A stretch of 64,000 nucleotides of DNA, from contig NZ_VIRF01000088.1 in NCBI RefSeq assembly GCF_008107685.1, positions 1-64,000 of the forward strand, written 5' to 3'. The position numbers were made by a program, and so were the translations under genes. How positions within the stretch are numbered: position 1 is the first letter of the stretch; every line of letters begins with the position of its first letter. Positions 37,052 to 44,983 of this stretch are shown here, piece by piece. Source of the DNA: Novosphingobium sp. BW1 (GTDB lineage Bacteria > Pseudomonadota > Alphaproteobacteria > Sphingomonadales > Sphingomonadaceae). The notes beneath the pieces are model-generated. The model was given only the letters and a program-made list of their open reading frames with translations. It had not been told where the DNA came from and searched no databases.

Positions 37052-37486
37052 TCAGCCTTTCGCGCTGGCTGCCAGCACGTCGACGATCTGGCGGATTGGC
37101 GAGATGTCATAGCCTGCTGCGGCGGCCTGTGCGGCGATGACGCCAGGATTGTCACCCGACTTTGCACGGGCGAGCGACCACAGGAGGGTCGAGCGAGTGC
37201 CCGAGCGGCAGTAGCCCAGGGCCGGGCCTTCGCTGCTTTCAAGTGCGGCGATCATGGCATCGACCTGGCCTTCGCTGAAACCACCGTGGGTGATCGGAAT
37301 GGCCGTGTAGGCGATGCCCGCTTCCTTCGCTGCCGCTTCGATCTCGCTGCCGGGCGTCTGGTCGTCGCTTTCGCCTTCGGGGCGGTTGTTGACAATCAGC
37401 GTGATGCCCAATGCCTTTGCCTCGGCAATCGCGGACGCGTCGATCTGCGGGCTGGCGTACATGGAATCGGTAATTTTGGCGAACAT
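37052..37486 (-). CDS. TIGR01244-type phosphatase-like protein (BLH / sulfurtransferase family)
   Basis: A 144-residue protein with a dual-specificity-phosphatase fold. The P-loop YCRSGTRSTLLWSLA carries the catalytic Cys-X5-Arg motif. VNNRPEGESDDQTPG and ITHGGFSEGQVDAMIAAL are typical of the beta-lactamase-hydrolase-like phosphatase group (DUF442, TIGR01244), some of which are fused to sulfur-metabolism enzymes such as persulfide dioxygenases. No such partner is adjacent here. The ATG at 37486 is preceded by GGAGGCTCG. Substrate unknown. Confidence 0.8.
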   Translation of the reverse strand: MFAKITDSMYASPQIDASAIAEAKALGITLIVNNRPEGESDDQTPGSEIEAAAKEAGIAYTAIPITHGGFSEGQVDAMIAALESSEGPALGYCRSGTRSTLLWSLARAKSGDNPGVIAAQAAAAGYDISPIRQIVDVLAASAKG

Positions 37487-37785
37487 GGATTCGAGCCTCC
37501 GGCCGGCGTTTTGCGCCTCGTAAGACGCGGAAATGATTCGCCCATCAAACGTGAGTCAGGGCTTCTGGCAAGCCCCAATTTCGCGCTCAAACGGCTCAGA
37601 CTGTCGGTGCCGGACCGAATTGGCGTGTAATTCCGTTCGCTATCGGGCCAAGACTCGTGTATGAATCCTAAATCGCAGCAGAGCGATTGCGGAAATCGCA
37701 GGTAACTCTGGCTGACTCTCGGCACGGTTCGTCCACGTGTACGGGTGACTGCTTACTAGGACGCATCGAAGGTACGTTCGTAAAC
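37487..37785. other. Divergent intergenic region before the cold-shock-domain gene
   Basis: About 300 bases without a supported gene. It holds the promoters of the divergent phosphatase-like and cold-shock genes, and a long 5' leader for the latter is possible, as in many cold-shock genes. No clear hairpin or promoter pair was assigned. Confidence 0.35.
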
Positions 37786-38544
37786 ATGGGTTTTGATAGA
37801 GGTCGTCGCGGAAGGGGACGCGACAAGCGGGATCGGTTCGGAGAGGACGAATTTGATCCCTTCTTTGCCGGACAGGACCGTTTCGGCGGTGGTGACCGTT
37901 TCGGCGGGGGCGACCGCTTTGGAGGCGGTGGTGATCGCTTCGGCGGTGGCGGCGGCGGTTTCGATGACCGCGGTGGCGCGCGCAGCGGCGGTGGCGGCTT
38001 CGGCGGCGGCGCACCGCGTGGCGGCGGCGGTGGTGGCCGTGGTGGCGGCATGCCCGCACAGGTCGTCGGCCAGGGCCGCGGCGTCGTCAAGTTCTTCAAC
38101 GCCTCGAAGGGTTTTGGCTTCATCCAGCGCGATGAAGGCGGGGACGATGTCTTCGTACACATCAGCGCGGTGGAGCGTGCAGGCCTTGAAGGTCTCGCCG
38201 AAGGCCAGCAGCTTGAGTTCCAGCTCGTCGATCGTGGCGGCAAGGTCTCGGCCAGCGATCTCTCGGTCGTGGGCGACGTGATCCCGGTCCAGAAGCGCGA
38301 TGCTGCGCCCCAGCGTCAGCTGACGGGCGAAAAAGCTACGGGGACGGTCAAGTTCTTCAACTCGATGAAGGGCTTCGGCTTCATTACCCGCGATGATGGT
38401 CAGCAGGATGCCTTCGTGCACATCAGTGCCGTGGAACGTTCCGGCATGACCGGCCTCAATGAGGGCGACCGTTTGGAATTCGACATCGAGGTCGATCGAC
38501 GAGGCAAGTACTCGGCGGTCAACCTGACGCCGCTCCAGGGTTGA
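37786..38544 (+). CDS. Double cold-shock-domain protein with a glycine-rich N-terminus
   Basis: A 252-residue nucleic-acid-binding protein in three parts. Residues 1-95 are low-complexity: [19 protein letters not shown] followed by DRFGGG repeats, then Gly/Arg-rich runs resembling eukaryotic RGG regions. Two cold-shock domains follow (about 100-170 and 185-250), each with the RNP1-like KGFGFI and RNP2-like VFVHIS motifs ([36 protein letters not shown]). Two-domain CspD-like proteins are known in Alphaproteobacteria, but the long repeat arm is unusual. The ATG at 37786 begins the basic arm; the upstream extension is poor. RNA chaperone activity is inferred. Confidence 0.88.
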   Translation: MGFDRGRRGRGRDKRDRFGEDEFDPFFAGQDRFGGGDRFGGGDRFGGGGDRFGGGGGGFDDRGGARSGGGGFGGGAPRGGGGGGRGGGMPAQVVGQGRGVVKFFNASKGFGFIQRDEGGDDVFVHISAVERAGLEGLAEGQQLEFQLVDRGGKVSASDLSVVGDVIPVQKRDAAPQRQLTGEKATGTVKFFNSMKGFGFITRDDGQQDAFVHISAVERSGMTGLNEGDRLEFDIEVDRRGKYSAVNLTPLQG

Positions 38545-38602
38545 TCCCGGCGGGTAGGTCCCCGGTTATTTGACCGGGGGGCTGCAAAAGCCTAGAAGCG
38601 CG

Positions 38603-38637
38603 CAAATGGCGGTCCTGCAAGGGCCGCCATTTGTCGT
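38603..38637 (+). terminator. Intrinsic terminator after the cold-shock gene
   Basis: CAAATGGCGG pairs with CCGCCATTTG around an 11-base loop, with a mixed GTCGTTTGCGTTT tail rather than a pure T run. A smaller CCCCGGT hairpin precedes it near 38565. Confidence 0.6.
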
Positions 38638-38691
38638 TTGCGTTTGATTCCCCCCCCCTTCCTTCAAACTTCACTCGAGGAATTTTTCGAA

Positions 38692-39882
38692 ATGTCGATC
38701 ACTCCGTTGATGCCTGTGTATCCCCGGTGCGGTGTTCGGCCCGTTCGCGGCGAACATTGCCATCTCATCAGCGAGGATGGTCGCCGATTCCTCGATTTCG
38801 CGAGCGGGATTGCCGTCAACGCGCTCGGCCATTCGCACGAAGGTCTGATTTCGACCATCCAGAAGCAGGCCGAGACGCTGATGCACGTCTCCAATCTCTA
38901 TGGCAGTCCGCAGGGTGAGGCCATCGCACAGCGCCTGGTCGACCTGACCTTTGCCGACACCGTTTTCTTCACGAATTCGGGTGCAGAGGCGGTCGAGTGC
39001 GCGATCAAGACCGCGCGCGTCTACCACCAGTCGGCGGGGAACGATGAAAAGTTCGAGCTGATCACCTTCAACAACGCCTTTCATGGGCGCACGATGGCGA
39101 CAATCAGTGCGTCGAGCCAGGAGAAGATGCACAAGGGCTTCCTGCCCCTGCTGCCCGGCTTCAAGTACATCGATTTCAACGACCTTGAGGCCGCCGCCGC
39201 CGCGATCGGGCCCAACACGGCGGGCTTCCTGGTCGAGCCGATCCAGGGCGAGGGCGGCATCCGCGTTGCGGACGAAGCCTTCCTCAAGGGCCTGCGTGAG
39301 CTGTGCGACAAGCATGACCTCATGCTGATCCTCGACGAGGTTCAGAGCGGTGTGGGCCGGACTGGCACCTTCTACGCTTACGAGCAGTACGGGATCGAGC
39401 CGGACATTCTCGCCACGGCCAAGGGCATTGGTGGCGGCTTCCCCGTCGGCGCGTGCCTCGCCACCGAGCAGGCGGCGCGGGGCATGACCTTCGGCACACA
39501 CGGCTCGACCTATGGTGGCAACCCGTTCGCGATGGCGGCCATCGGCGCCGTACTCGACGTCGTGGGCGAGGATAGCTTCCTTGCCGACGTGCGGGCGAAG
39601 GGGGAACGCCTCAAGGCGCGTCTCGAGCAGTTCATCGGCAATTACCCCGAGCTTTTCGAGGGTGTGCGCGGCAAGGGCCTTTTCCTCGGCCTGAAGATGA
39701 AGGTCGAGCCGCGGCCCTTCGTCGCCCACATGCGCGACAACCATCAGGTTCTCGCCGTTTCGGCAGGTGACCAGGTGATGCGCGTCATTCCCCCGTTGGT
39801 GATCGACGACAGCCACATCGATGAATTCCTCGAGAAGCTTTCAGCGGCCGCGGCCAGCTACACGCCCGAGGACACGGTCTGA
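38692..39882 (+). CDS. argD: Acetylornithine/succinyldiaminopimelate aminotransferase
   Basis: A 396-residue PLP enzyme of arginine (and possibly lysine) synthesis, transaminating N-acetylglutamate semialdehyde to N-acetylornithine. [41 protein letters not shown] and [13 protein letters not shown], with Lys244 as the PLP lysine, define the class III aminotransferases. The ATG at 38692 follows GAGGAA. Its stop codon overlaps the argF start by one base (TGATG), so the two are translationally coupled. hslO follows, giving an argD-argF-hslO operon common in sphingomonads. Confidence 0.93.
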   Translation: MSITPLMPVYPRCGVRPVRGEHCHLISEDGRRFLDFASGIAVNALGHSHEGLISTIQKQAETLMHVSNLYGSPQGEAIAQRLVDLTFADTVFFTNSGAEAVECAIKTARVYHQSAGNDEKFELITFNNAFHGRTMATISASSQEKMHKGFLPLLPGFKYIDFNDLEAAAAAIGPNTAGFLVEPIQGEGGIRVADEAFLKGLRELCDKHDLMLILDEVQSGVGRTGTFYAYEQYGIEPDILATAKGIGGGFPVGACLATEQAARGMTFGTHGSTYGGNPFAMAAIGAVLDVVGEDSFLADVRAKGERLKARLEQFIGNYPELFEGVRGKGLFLGLKMKVEPRPFVAHMRDNHQVLAVSAGDQVMRVIPPLVIDDSHIDEFLEKLSAAAASYTPEDTV

Positions 39883-40808
39883 TGTCGCGCGATTTCCTGA
39901 GCCTTAGCGATGCGGGCGGCGACACCATCGCCGCGATGATCAACGATGCGATCGAGCGCAAGGCGGTACGCGCTGGCTGGCCCAAGGGCCAGGCAGACAG
40001 TGATGCACCGCTTGCAGGTCACACGCTGGCCATGATCTTCGAGAAGAACTCCACGCGTACGCGCGTGTCCTTTGATATGGCCATGCGCCAGCTGGGCGGC
40101 AGCACGATCATCATGGAAGCGGGCAGCACCCAGATCGGGCGCGGCGAGACGATCGCGGATACCGCGCGGGTCCTCAGCCGTATGGTCGATGCCATCATGA
40201 TCCGCACCGATGATCACGCCAAGATCGAAGAGCTGGCGCACTACGCGGACGTTCCCGTGATCAATGGCCTGACCGATCTTTCGCACCCCTGCCAGATTGT
40301 CGCCGACCTTCTTACTATCGTCGAGCATGGCTTTGCGCTGCCTGGTCTGCAGATGGCCTGGCTGGGTGACGGCAACAACGTCTCGCATTCGATGATCGAG
40401 GCGGCCGGGCTGATGAAGTTCACGTTGCGCCTGGCCGTGCCCAAGGGGTACGAACCTGATGCAGGCTTCGTCGACCGGGCCCGTGCAGCGGGCGGTGAGA
40501 TCGTCATCACGCACGATCCGCTCGAAGCGGCGCGCGGCGCGCAGGTTGTCGTCACCGACACGTGGGTCTCGATGGGCCAAGAGGGTGGCGAAGCGCACAT
40601 CAAGGCGCTCGAACCCTACCAGGTCAACGAGAGCCTCATGGCCCACGCGGCCGAGGGGGCAATGTTCCTGCATTGCCTTCCTGCGCACCGTAACGAGGAA
40701 GTCACTGACGCGGTTATTGACGGTCCGGCCTCGGCGGTCTGGGATGAGGCGGAGAACCGCCTCTACGGCCAGAAATCGGTCCTGCTGTGGAGCCTCGGCA
40801 AGCTGTGA
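39882..40808 (+). CDS. argF: Ornithine carbamoyltransferase
   Basis: A 308-residue transferase making citrulline from ornithine and carbamoyl phosphate. The carbamoyl phosphate site STRTR is at residues 57-61, HPCQ is in [13 protein letters not shown], the ornithine site is [10 protein letters not shown] and HCLPAHR closes the active site. All are intact. It starts in the argD stop codon and its own stop overlaps the hslO GTG (GTGA). Length is typical for the catabolic/anabolic OTC family; context (argD) says anabolic. Confidence 0.95.
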   Translation: MSRDFLSLSDAGGDTIAAMINDAIERKAVRAGWPKGQADSDAPLAGHTLAMIFEKNSTRTRVSFDMAMRQLGGSTIIMEAGSTQIGRGETIADTARVLSRMVDAIMIRTDDHAKIEELAHYADVPVINGLTDLSHPCQIVADLLTIVEHGFALPGLQMAWLGDGNNVSHSMIEAAGLMKFTLRLAVPKGYEPDAGFVDRARAAGGEIVITHDPLEAARGAQVVVTDTWVSMGQEGGEAHIKALEPYQVNESLMAHAAEGAMFLHCLPAHRNEEVTDAVIDGPASAVWDEAENRLYGQKSVLLWSLGKL

Positions 40809-41722
40809 GCGAAGATCCGACCCTGCCGCGAGAGGACACCGGTTTCGACCGGGTCCTTGCCTTTTCGCTGCCCAATCGGCACGCGCGTGGACGTGTCGTT
40901 CGCCTCGGGCCGGTACTCGAAACCGTCCTTTCGGCGCACGCCTATCCGCCCGTGGTCAAGCACCTTCTGGCTGACGCGCTGGTGATGACCTCGCTCATGG
41001 GCTCGCTGCTCAAGGAAGAGGGGGCGCAGCTCACGATCCAGGCGCAAGCGGAGGGCGGCCTGGTCGACATGATGGTCTGCGATTACCGCGATGGCGAAGT
41101 GCGTGGCTATGTGCATTTCGATGCCGAGAAGTTCGCCAACATGCAGGACGAGGAGCTCCAGCTCGATCTCCCGGCCCTGTTCGGTACCGGGTATCTTGCG
41201 ATCACCTTTGATCTGGTGGCTACGAAGAAGCGCTACCAGGGCGTGGTGCCGCTCGAAGGGTCTTCGTTGGCGGATGCGTGCGAGGCGTACTTCGCCCAAT
41301 CCGAGCAGGTGCCCACGCTCCTTCGCATCTCGGTGCGTTCGAATGGGGAGCGCTGCATGGCAGGCGGGCTCCTCATGCAGTTCCTGCCCGATGGGGAAGA
41401 AGGCCAGGCACGGCTGCATGCCCAGGAAGATCATCCCGACTGGGAGCACGTTTCGGTCATGGCCGGCAGTGTGCAGCGCGATGAGCTGCTCGATCCTGTC
41501 CTGACATTGGAAGAGCTTCTTTGGCGCCTCTTTCACGAGGAGGATGAGGTCCGCGTCGAGCCGCTCGTCCTGCTCCAGCGGGGCTGCCGCTGCACGGTCG
41601 AGCACTACAAGACGATCCTTTCGCGCTTTCCCGACGATCAGCTCGCCGACATGCGCGAAGAGGATGGCACCATCCCGGTCGACTGTGCGTTCTGTTCCAA
41701 AGTATTGAATATTCCGGTTTAG
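40805..41722 (+). CDS. hslO: Hsp33, redox-regulated holdase chaperone
   Basis: A 305-residue chaperone that is activated by oxidation. The N-terminal domain starts [21 protein letters not shown]. The C-terminal zinc-binding redox switch is present as CRC in [11 protein letters not shown] and CAFC in PVDCAFCSK, matching the CXC...CXXC pattern. Oxidation releases zinc and exposes the substrate-binding face. Translation starts with GTG at 40805, overlapping the argF stop codon. Its presence in an arginine operon is a common alphaproteobacterial linkage without known meaning. Confidence 0.95.
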   Translation: MSEDPTLPREDTGFDRVLAFSLPNRHARGRVVRLGPVLETVLSAHAYPPVVKHLLADALVMTSLMGSLLKEEGAQLTIQAQAEGGLVDMMVCDYRDGEVRGYVHFDAEKFANMQDEELQLDLPALFGTGYLAITFDLVATKKRYQGVVPLEGSSLADACEAYFAQSEQVPTLLRISVRSNGERCMAGGLLMQFLPDGEEGQARLHAQEDHPDWEHVSVMAGSVQRDELLDPVLTLEELLWRLFHEEDEVRVEPLVLLQRGCRCTVEHYKTILSRFPDDQLADMREEDGTIPVDCAFCSKVLNIPV

Positions 41723-41760
41723 GGGATGGCCGGGGCGCCAACGGCAAGAGAGCGAGGATG

Positions 41761-42171
41761 ATGAAGAAGTTTGCCAGGACGTTCCTATTCGCAGGGCTGT
41801 GCGGGTTTGGCCTGATGGCCGGGCCAGCGCTCGGCGAGGGTGAAACTCTGGCGATGCTGGACCGCCTCGATCCTGGCAACTGGATGCTGCGTATGCGTGG
41901 CTCTGGCGGCGGTGAGGAGCGGATTTGCATTGGTTCCGGTCGCGATCTGGTGCAACTGCGCCACAGCGATCTGGATTGTGAGCAGGTCGTCGTACTGGAC
42001 CGACCCAGCGAGGTGACGGTCCAGTATACCTGTCCCGGAAATGGCTATGGACGGACAACGATCCGGCGTGAGACCGACGGCCTTATTCAGATCGACAGCC
42101 AAGGGATCCGAAACGGTTTGCCCTTCGCCTTTGCCGCCGAAGGTCGGCGTCTGGGGACGTGCCCGCGCTGA
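41761..42171 (+). CDS. Secreted DUF3617-like protein
   Basis: A 136-residue protein with a signal peptide (residues 1-25, cleaved near ALGEGE). The mature part follows the DUF3617 pattern: a W at the strand start (NWMLRMRGSGG), a Cys pair (RICIGSG and DLDCEQV), then VTVQYTCPGNGYGRTTIRRE and a final GTCPR. These are small periplasmic proteins of unknown role. Two ATG codons abut (41758 and 41761); AGCGAGG sits just before, so the second is preferred. It lies between hslO and queC. Confidence 0.7.
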   Translation: MKKFARTFLFAGLCGFGLMAGPALGEGETLAMLDRLDPGNWMLRMRGSGGGEERICIGSGRDLVQLRHSDLDCEQVVVLDRPSEVTVQYTCPGNGYGRTTIRRETDGLIQIDSQGIRNGLPFAFAAEGRRLGTCPR

Positions 42172-42230
42172 ACTGAGCGCCATCGGTGATGTTCTTGCAC
42201 GCCGGGACATTCAAGCCTAGCGCAAGAGGC

Positions 42231-42926
42231 ATGACGACTACAGGACAGGATTCGGTCAAGGATGCCGTTGTGCTCCTTTCGGGCGGGCTCGATTCAATGG
42301 TTTCGGCGGCGCTCGCGCGGGAGCAGGGCTACCGCGTCAACGCGCTCACGATCGACTACAATCAGCGGCACCAGTGCGAGATCGATGCGGCGAGCGCCAT
42401 TGCGCGGCACCTCGGTGCTGCGCGTCATGTAATTCTGCCTCTCGATTTACGCCGCTTCGGAGGCTCTGCACTCACGGACGACATCGCAGTACCCAAGGAA
42501 GGTGTTGGCGAGGATATTCCGGTGACTTATGTCCCGGCGCGCAATCTGGTGTTTCTGTCGCTGACACTGGCCTGGGCGGAGGCGATCGGGGCCAGTGATA
42601 TTTTCATTGGTGTGAATGCACTCGACTATTCAGGCTATCCGGATTGTCGGCCAGAGTTCATTTCCGCATTCGAGAATATCGCCGACCTGGCGACAAAGGC
42701 CGGGGCGGAAGGGCAGCCGTTCCGTATTCGCGCGCCGCTCCAGTTTCTGGGCAAGGCAGACATCGCGCGTGAATGTATTCGGCTCGGCCTGGACCCGGCG
42801 ATGAGTTGGTCCTGCTACGATCCGCAGTCCGATGGGCGTGCGTGTGGGGAGTGCGACAGCTGCCGCTTGCGCAAGGGCGGCTTCGAGCAGGCGGGCCTGA
42901 TGGATGGGACCGATTACGCGGCCTGA
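42231..42926 (+). CDS. queC: 7-cyano-7-deazaguanine synthase
   Basis: A 231-residue enzyme converting 7-carboxy-7-deazaguanine with ammonia and ATP into preQ0, for queuosine tRNA modification. The PP-loop motif LLSGGLDSMV is at residues 15-24, and the C-terminal zinc site CYDPQSDGRACGECDSCRLR has four Cys. VPARNLVFLSLTLAWAEA and GVNALDYSGYPDCRPEF are family blocks. The ATG at 42231 follows AAGAGGC; earlier in-frame codons were not used. Other que genes are not in the window. Confidence 0.95.
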   Translation: MTTTGQDSVKDAVVLLSGGLDSMVSAALAREQGYRVNALTIDYNQRHQCEIDAASAIARHLGAARHVILPLDLRRFGGSALTDDIAVPKEGVGEDIPVTYVPARNLVFLSLTLAWAEAIGASDIFIGVNALDYSGYPDCRPEFISAFENIADLATKAGAEGQPFRIRAPLQFLGKADIARECIRLGLDPAMSWSCYDPQSDGRACGECDSCRLRKGGFEQAGLMDGTDYAA

Positions 42927-43031
42927 TCGGCGAGGAACTCTGGTTTCCAGAGGTTAGGCCATGCACGCAGACCACAATTGAACAATCAAGAATACGATAG
43001 ATAGATCGGAGGGGCGTCGCCCTCGGGCTCC

Positions 43032-43127
43032 TCAAGCCAGCTGGTAGCCGTTCCGTCTGGCGACCTGGCTGAGAAGGGTGCGTCGGCTGATCCTTGAGGG
43101 CTGCGGGGCGCGCCGAGTTCTCTCCAT
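43032..43127 (-). CDS. Possible 31-residue basic peptide
   Basis: A small minus-strand frame MERTRRAPQPSRISRRTL..., ending NGYQLA. It has eight Arg, a helical C-terminal half (RTLLSQVARRNGYQLA) and a good proportion of GC-ending codons. No ribosome site is obvious before the ATG. It could be a real small protein, the decayed end of a larger gene, or chance. Listed at low confidence because it is the only protein-like frame in this gap. Confidence 0.25.
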   Translation of the reverse strand: MERTRRAPQPSRISRRTLLSQVARRNGYQLA

Positions 43128-43232
43128 GGCTTGAAGCCGCGTTGGTCGCCCTGTGTGATCGGTGGCGATCACGATCCGGGCTCCTCGCAACAGCCCCTGT
43201 GAACGTGGAAGGAAGATGCGCCTTGCCCAAAG

Positions 43233-43259
43233 AAAAAGGGGCCGGATTTCTCCGGCCCC
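43233..43259 (-). terminator. Intrinsic terminator after the OmpA-family gene
   Basis: GGGGCCGGA pairs exactly with TCCGGCCCC around a TTTC loop, and the minus strand continues with five Ts. It lies 27 bases past the porin stop codon. Confidence 0.85.
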
Positions 43260-43286
43260 CTGATCTTTGTACCGTTGCCGGTCAGC

Positions 43287-44288
43287 TTACATGCCCGAAC
43301 CCGGACCGTAAGTGATTTCGACGCGGCGGTTCTGCAGTTCGCGGACGCCGTCGGCGGTGGGAACGCGCTGGTTCTCTTCGCCGAAGCCTTCGCTCGAGAT
43401 CGCCGTACCCGGGATGCCGTGCGAGGTCAGGTAAGCCTGAACCGAGTCGTTACGACGCTCGGAAAGACCCATGTTGTAGGTCTTGGCGCCCGACGAGTCG
43501 GTGTAGCCAGCGAGCATGATCGGAACGTTGTCGCAGTTGCCGTAAGCCGTGATCGCGCTGTCGAGGACCGTGGCGGCCTCAGGCGTGATGTCCGAGCTGT
43601 CCCAATCGAAGAACACGATGTACGGGCCCTTGTTGCAGACAACCTGCGGCGGCGGCGGCGGCGGCGGAGCCGCTTCCTCACCGAAGTTGTAGCTGATGGT
43701 GCCCATCAGCGAGTGCGAACGCCAGCGGGTTTCCAGGCTGTCGCCTGCCGTGGTCACCAGATCGATGTTGTCAGCGTTGAAGAAGCGATACTTCAGGCCG
43801 ACATCGACATGGTTCGAAAGCGGAGCGCGAACACCCGCGAGAACCTGCCATGCGAAGCCCGTGTCGCTGTCGTCAACGAGATCGTAGCTGACGCGTGCGA
43901 CACCGGCGCCACCGCCGACAAAGCCCTGGAGGCCGTCGTCGGGACCGAAGTCGAGAAGGCCGTTGACCATGAACGACAGCGCATTGGCGTCGCCGAGGTA
44001 TGCAGCCGGACCAGCGTAATCGACATAGTTGTCGACGCTAGCTTCGCGGTAGCTGGCTTCGGTTTCGAGACGGAATGCCCCGAAGTCGTAGCCAACCACG
44101 CCACCGCCATCAAAGCCGGTGTTGAAGTCGAACTGGCCAACGTTGTCGACACCATTGATGTCAGCGTCAGCATCTTCGACGATCATGGCGCCGAAATCGA
44201 GCTCGACATACCATGCGCCATCGCGCGCGAGCGCGGGAGTGGCGATAGCTGTCGAAGCCAGCGCCAGTCCAATGACGAGTTTCCTCAT
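43287..44288 (-). CDS. OmpA-family outer membrane protein
   Basis: A 333-residue protein with a signal peptide (residues 1-21, cleaved near ALARDG). The first 200 mature residues form an eight-stranded OmpA-like barrel, with alternating aromatic strands such as WYVELDFGAMIVED and GLKYRFFNADNIDL. A poly-Pro linker (APPPPPPPQ) follows. The C-terminal OmpA domain (YIVFFDWDSSDITPEA, GYTDSSGAKTYN, LSERRNDSVQAYL, NRRVEITYG) binds peptidoglycan. It likely anchors the envelope and is abundant. A strong terminator follows. Its upstream region (44289-44479) is AT-rich. Confidence 0.92.
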   Translation of the reverse strand: MRKLVIGLALASTAIATPALARDGAWYVELDFGAMIVEDADADINGVDNVGQFDFNTGFDGGGVVGYDFGAFRLETEASYREASVDNYVDYAGPAAYLGDANALSFMVNGLLDFGPDDGLQGFVGGGAGVARVSYDLVDDSDTGFAWQVLAGVRAPLSNHVDVGLKYRFFNADNIDLVTTAGDSLETRWRSHSLMGTISYNFGEEAAPPPPPPPQVVCNKGPYIVFFDWDSSDITPEAATVLDSAITAYGNCDNVPIMLAGYTDSSGAKTYNMGLSERRNDSVQAYLTSHGIPGTAISSEGFGEENQRVPTADGVRELQNRRVEITYGPGSGM

Positions 44289-44479
44289 ACGTTTCCCCTA
44301 CTGATAGAGATTTGGAGCCACCGAGTGCGAAGAGTCTCTAACCCTTCAACAATCTGCGCGCAAGCGCACATTGCGGACCACTGTTGCAAGAATGTCACGC
44401 CGGAAAGGGTCGTTGGCCGCGCATCGCTACCGCAGCGGTAATTTTGCATTGCCCCTTTGCCCTCGTCCTTGGTTGCCCA

Positions 44480-44938
44480 TCAAGCCCCTGGGAGAATGCC
44501 CAGGATCTGCAGGGCCGAGACCAATTGCGTGACCGCGGCCCTTGCTTCGATGTCAACCACCGCCCCTCCGTTTGGTTCCTGAACACTTTGCGTTTTTTTC
44601 CAGCCTGCCTGGAAAAATCGTTCCTGTGCAGCGGCTATGTCGTAAATACGCAGACCATCCCGGGGCGGCACGAAGAGCCATTGCCCCCCCTGCCTGCAGG
44701 CCAAGGATTCGTCGTGGCCCGCCCATTCGCCTGTGGCGCCTGCGCCGATCAGCCAGGCTTGCCCATCTTCGGCAGTGGCAGGGGGTGTTGCAGCTACACC
44801 CTCGACCGTGGTGTGCAGCAAGGCGTCGAGACGAAAAAGGGCCTCGTTGATAAAAAATTCCTTCTGCGCCTGCCCCTGAAAAAGCAGCGGCAAGGTGTAG
44901 CGGGGGCTGGCGGCATTAAAGGTAACCGAGTCTGTCAT
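44480..44938 (-). CDS. DUF2793 protein at the end of the GTA cluster
   Basis: A 152-residue protein with the DUF2793 pattern: RYTLPLLFQGQAQKEFFINE at the N-terminus, TAEDGQAWLIGAGATGEWAG and QWLFVPPRDGLRIYD in the middle. This domain occurs in phage and GTA-associated genes near the tail end and is thought to lie at the fibre or receptor-binding end. The C-terminal 30 residues are a helical tail. It begins 45 bases after the tail-tip gene and is the last gene of the block. It has no counterpart named in the R. capsulatus g1-g15 set, so it may supply specificity to this lineage. Confidence 0.75.
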   Translation of the reverse strand: MTDSVTFNAASPRYTLPLLFQGQAQKEFFINEALFRLDALLHTTVEGVAATPPATAEDGQAWLIGAGATGEWAGHDESLACRQGGQWLFVPPRDGLRIYDIAAAQERFFQAGWKKTQSVQEPNGGAVVDIEARAAVTQLVSALQILGILPGA

Positions 44939-44983
44939 GCTTGCACTCCTTGGAACGGTTTCGGTCGTGGGCAGGGCAATGCG

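Larger units (their letters stand above)
42927..43286. other. Intergenic region between queC and the porin gene
   Basis: About 360 bases. It contains the porin terminator at 43233-43259, one tiny minus-strand ORF at 43032-43127, and otherwise no recognised feature. The bases just after queC (42960-43015) are AT-rich (ACAATTGAACAATCAAG). Confidence 0.4.

Noticed and set aside
37880-38060. Short tandem repeats that might suggest a CRISPR-like array
   Set aside because: They are in-frame codon repeats encoding the DRFGGG arm of the cold-shock protein, with no spacers.
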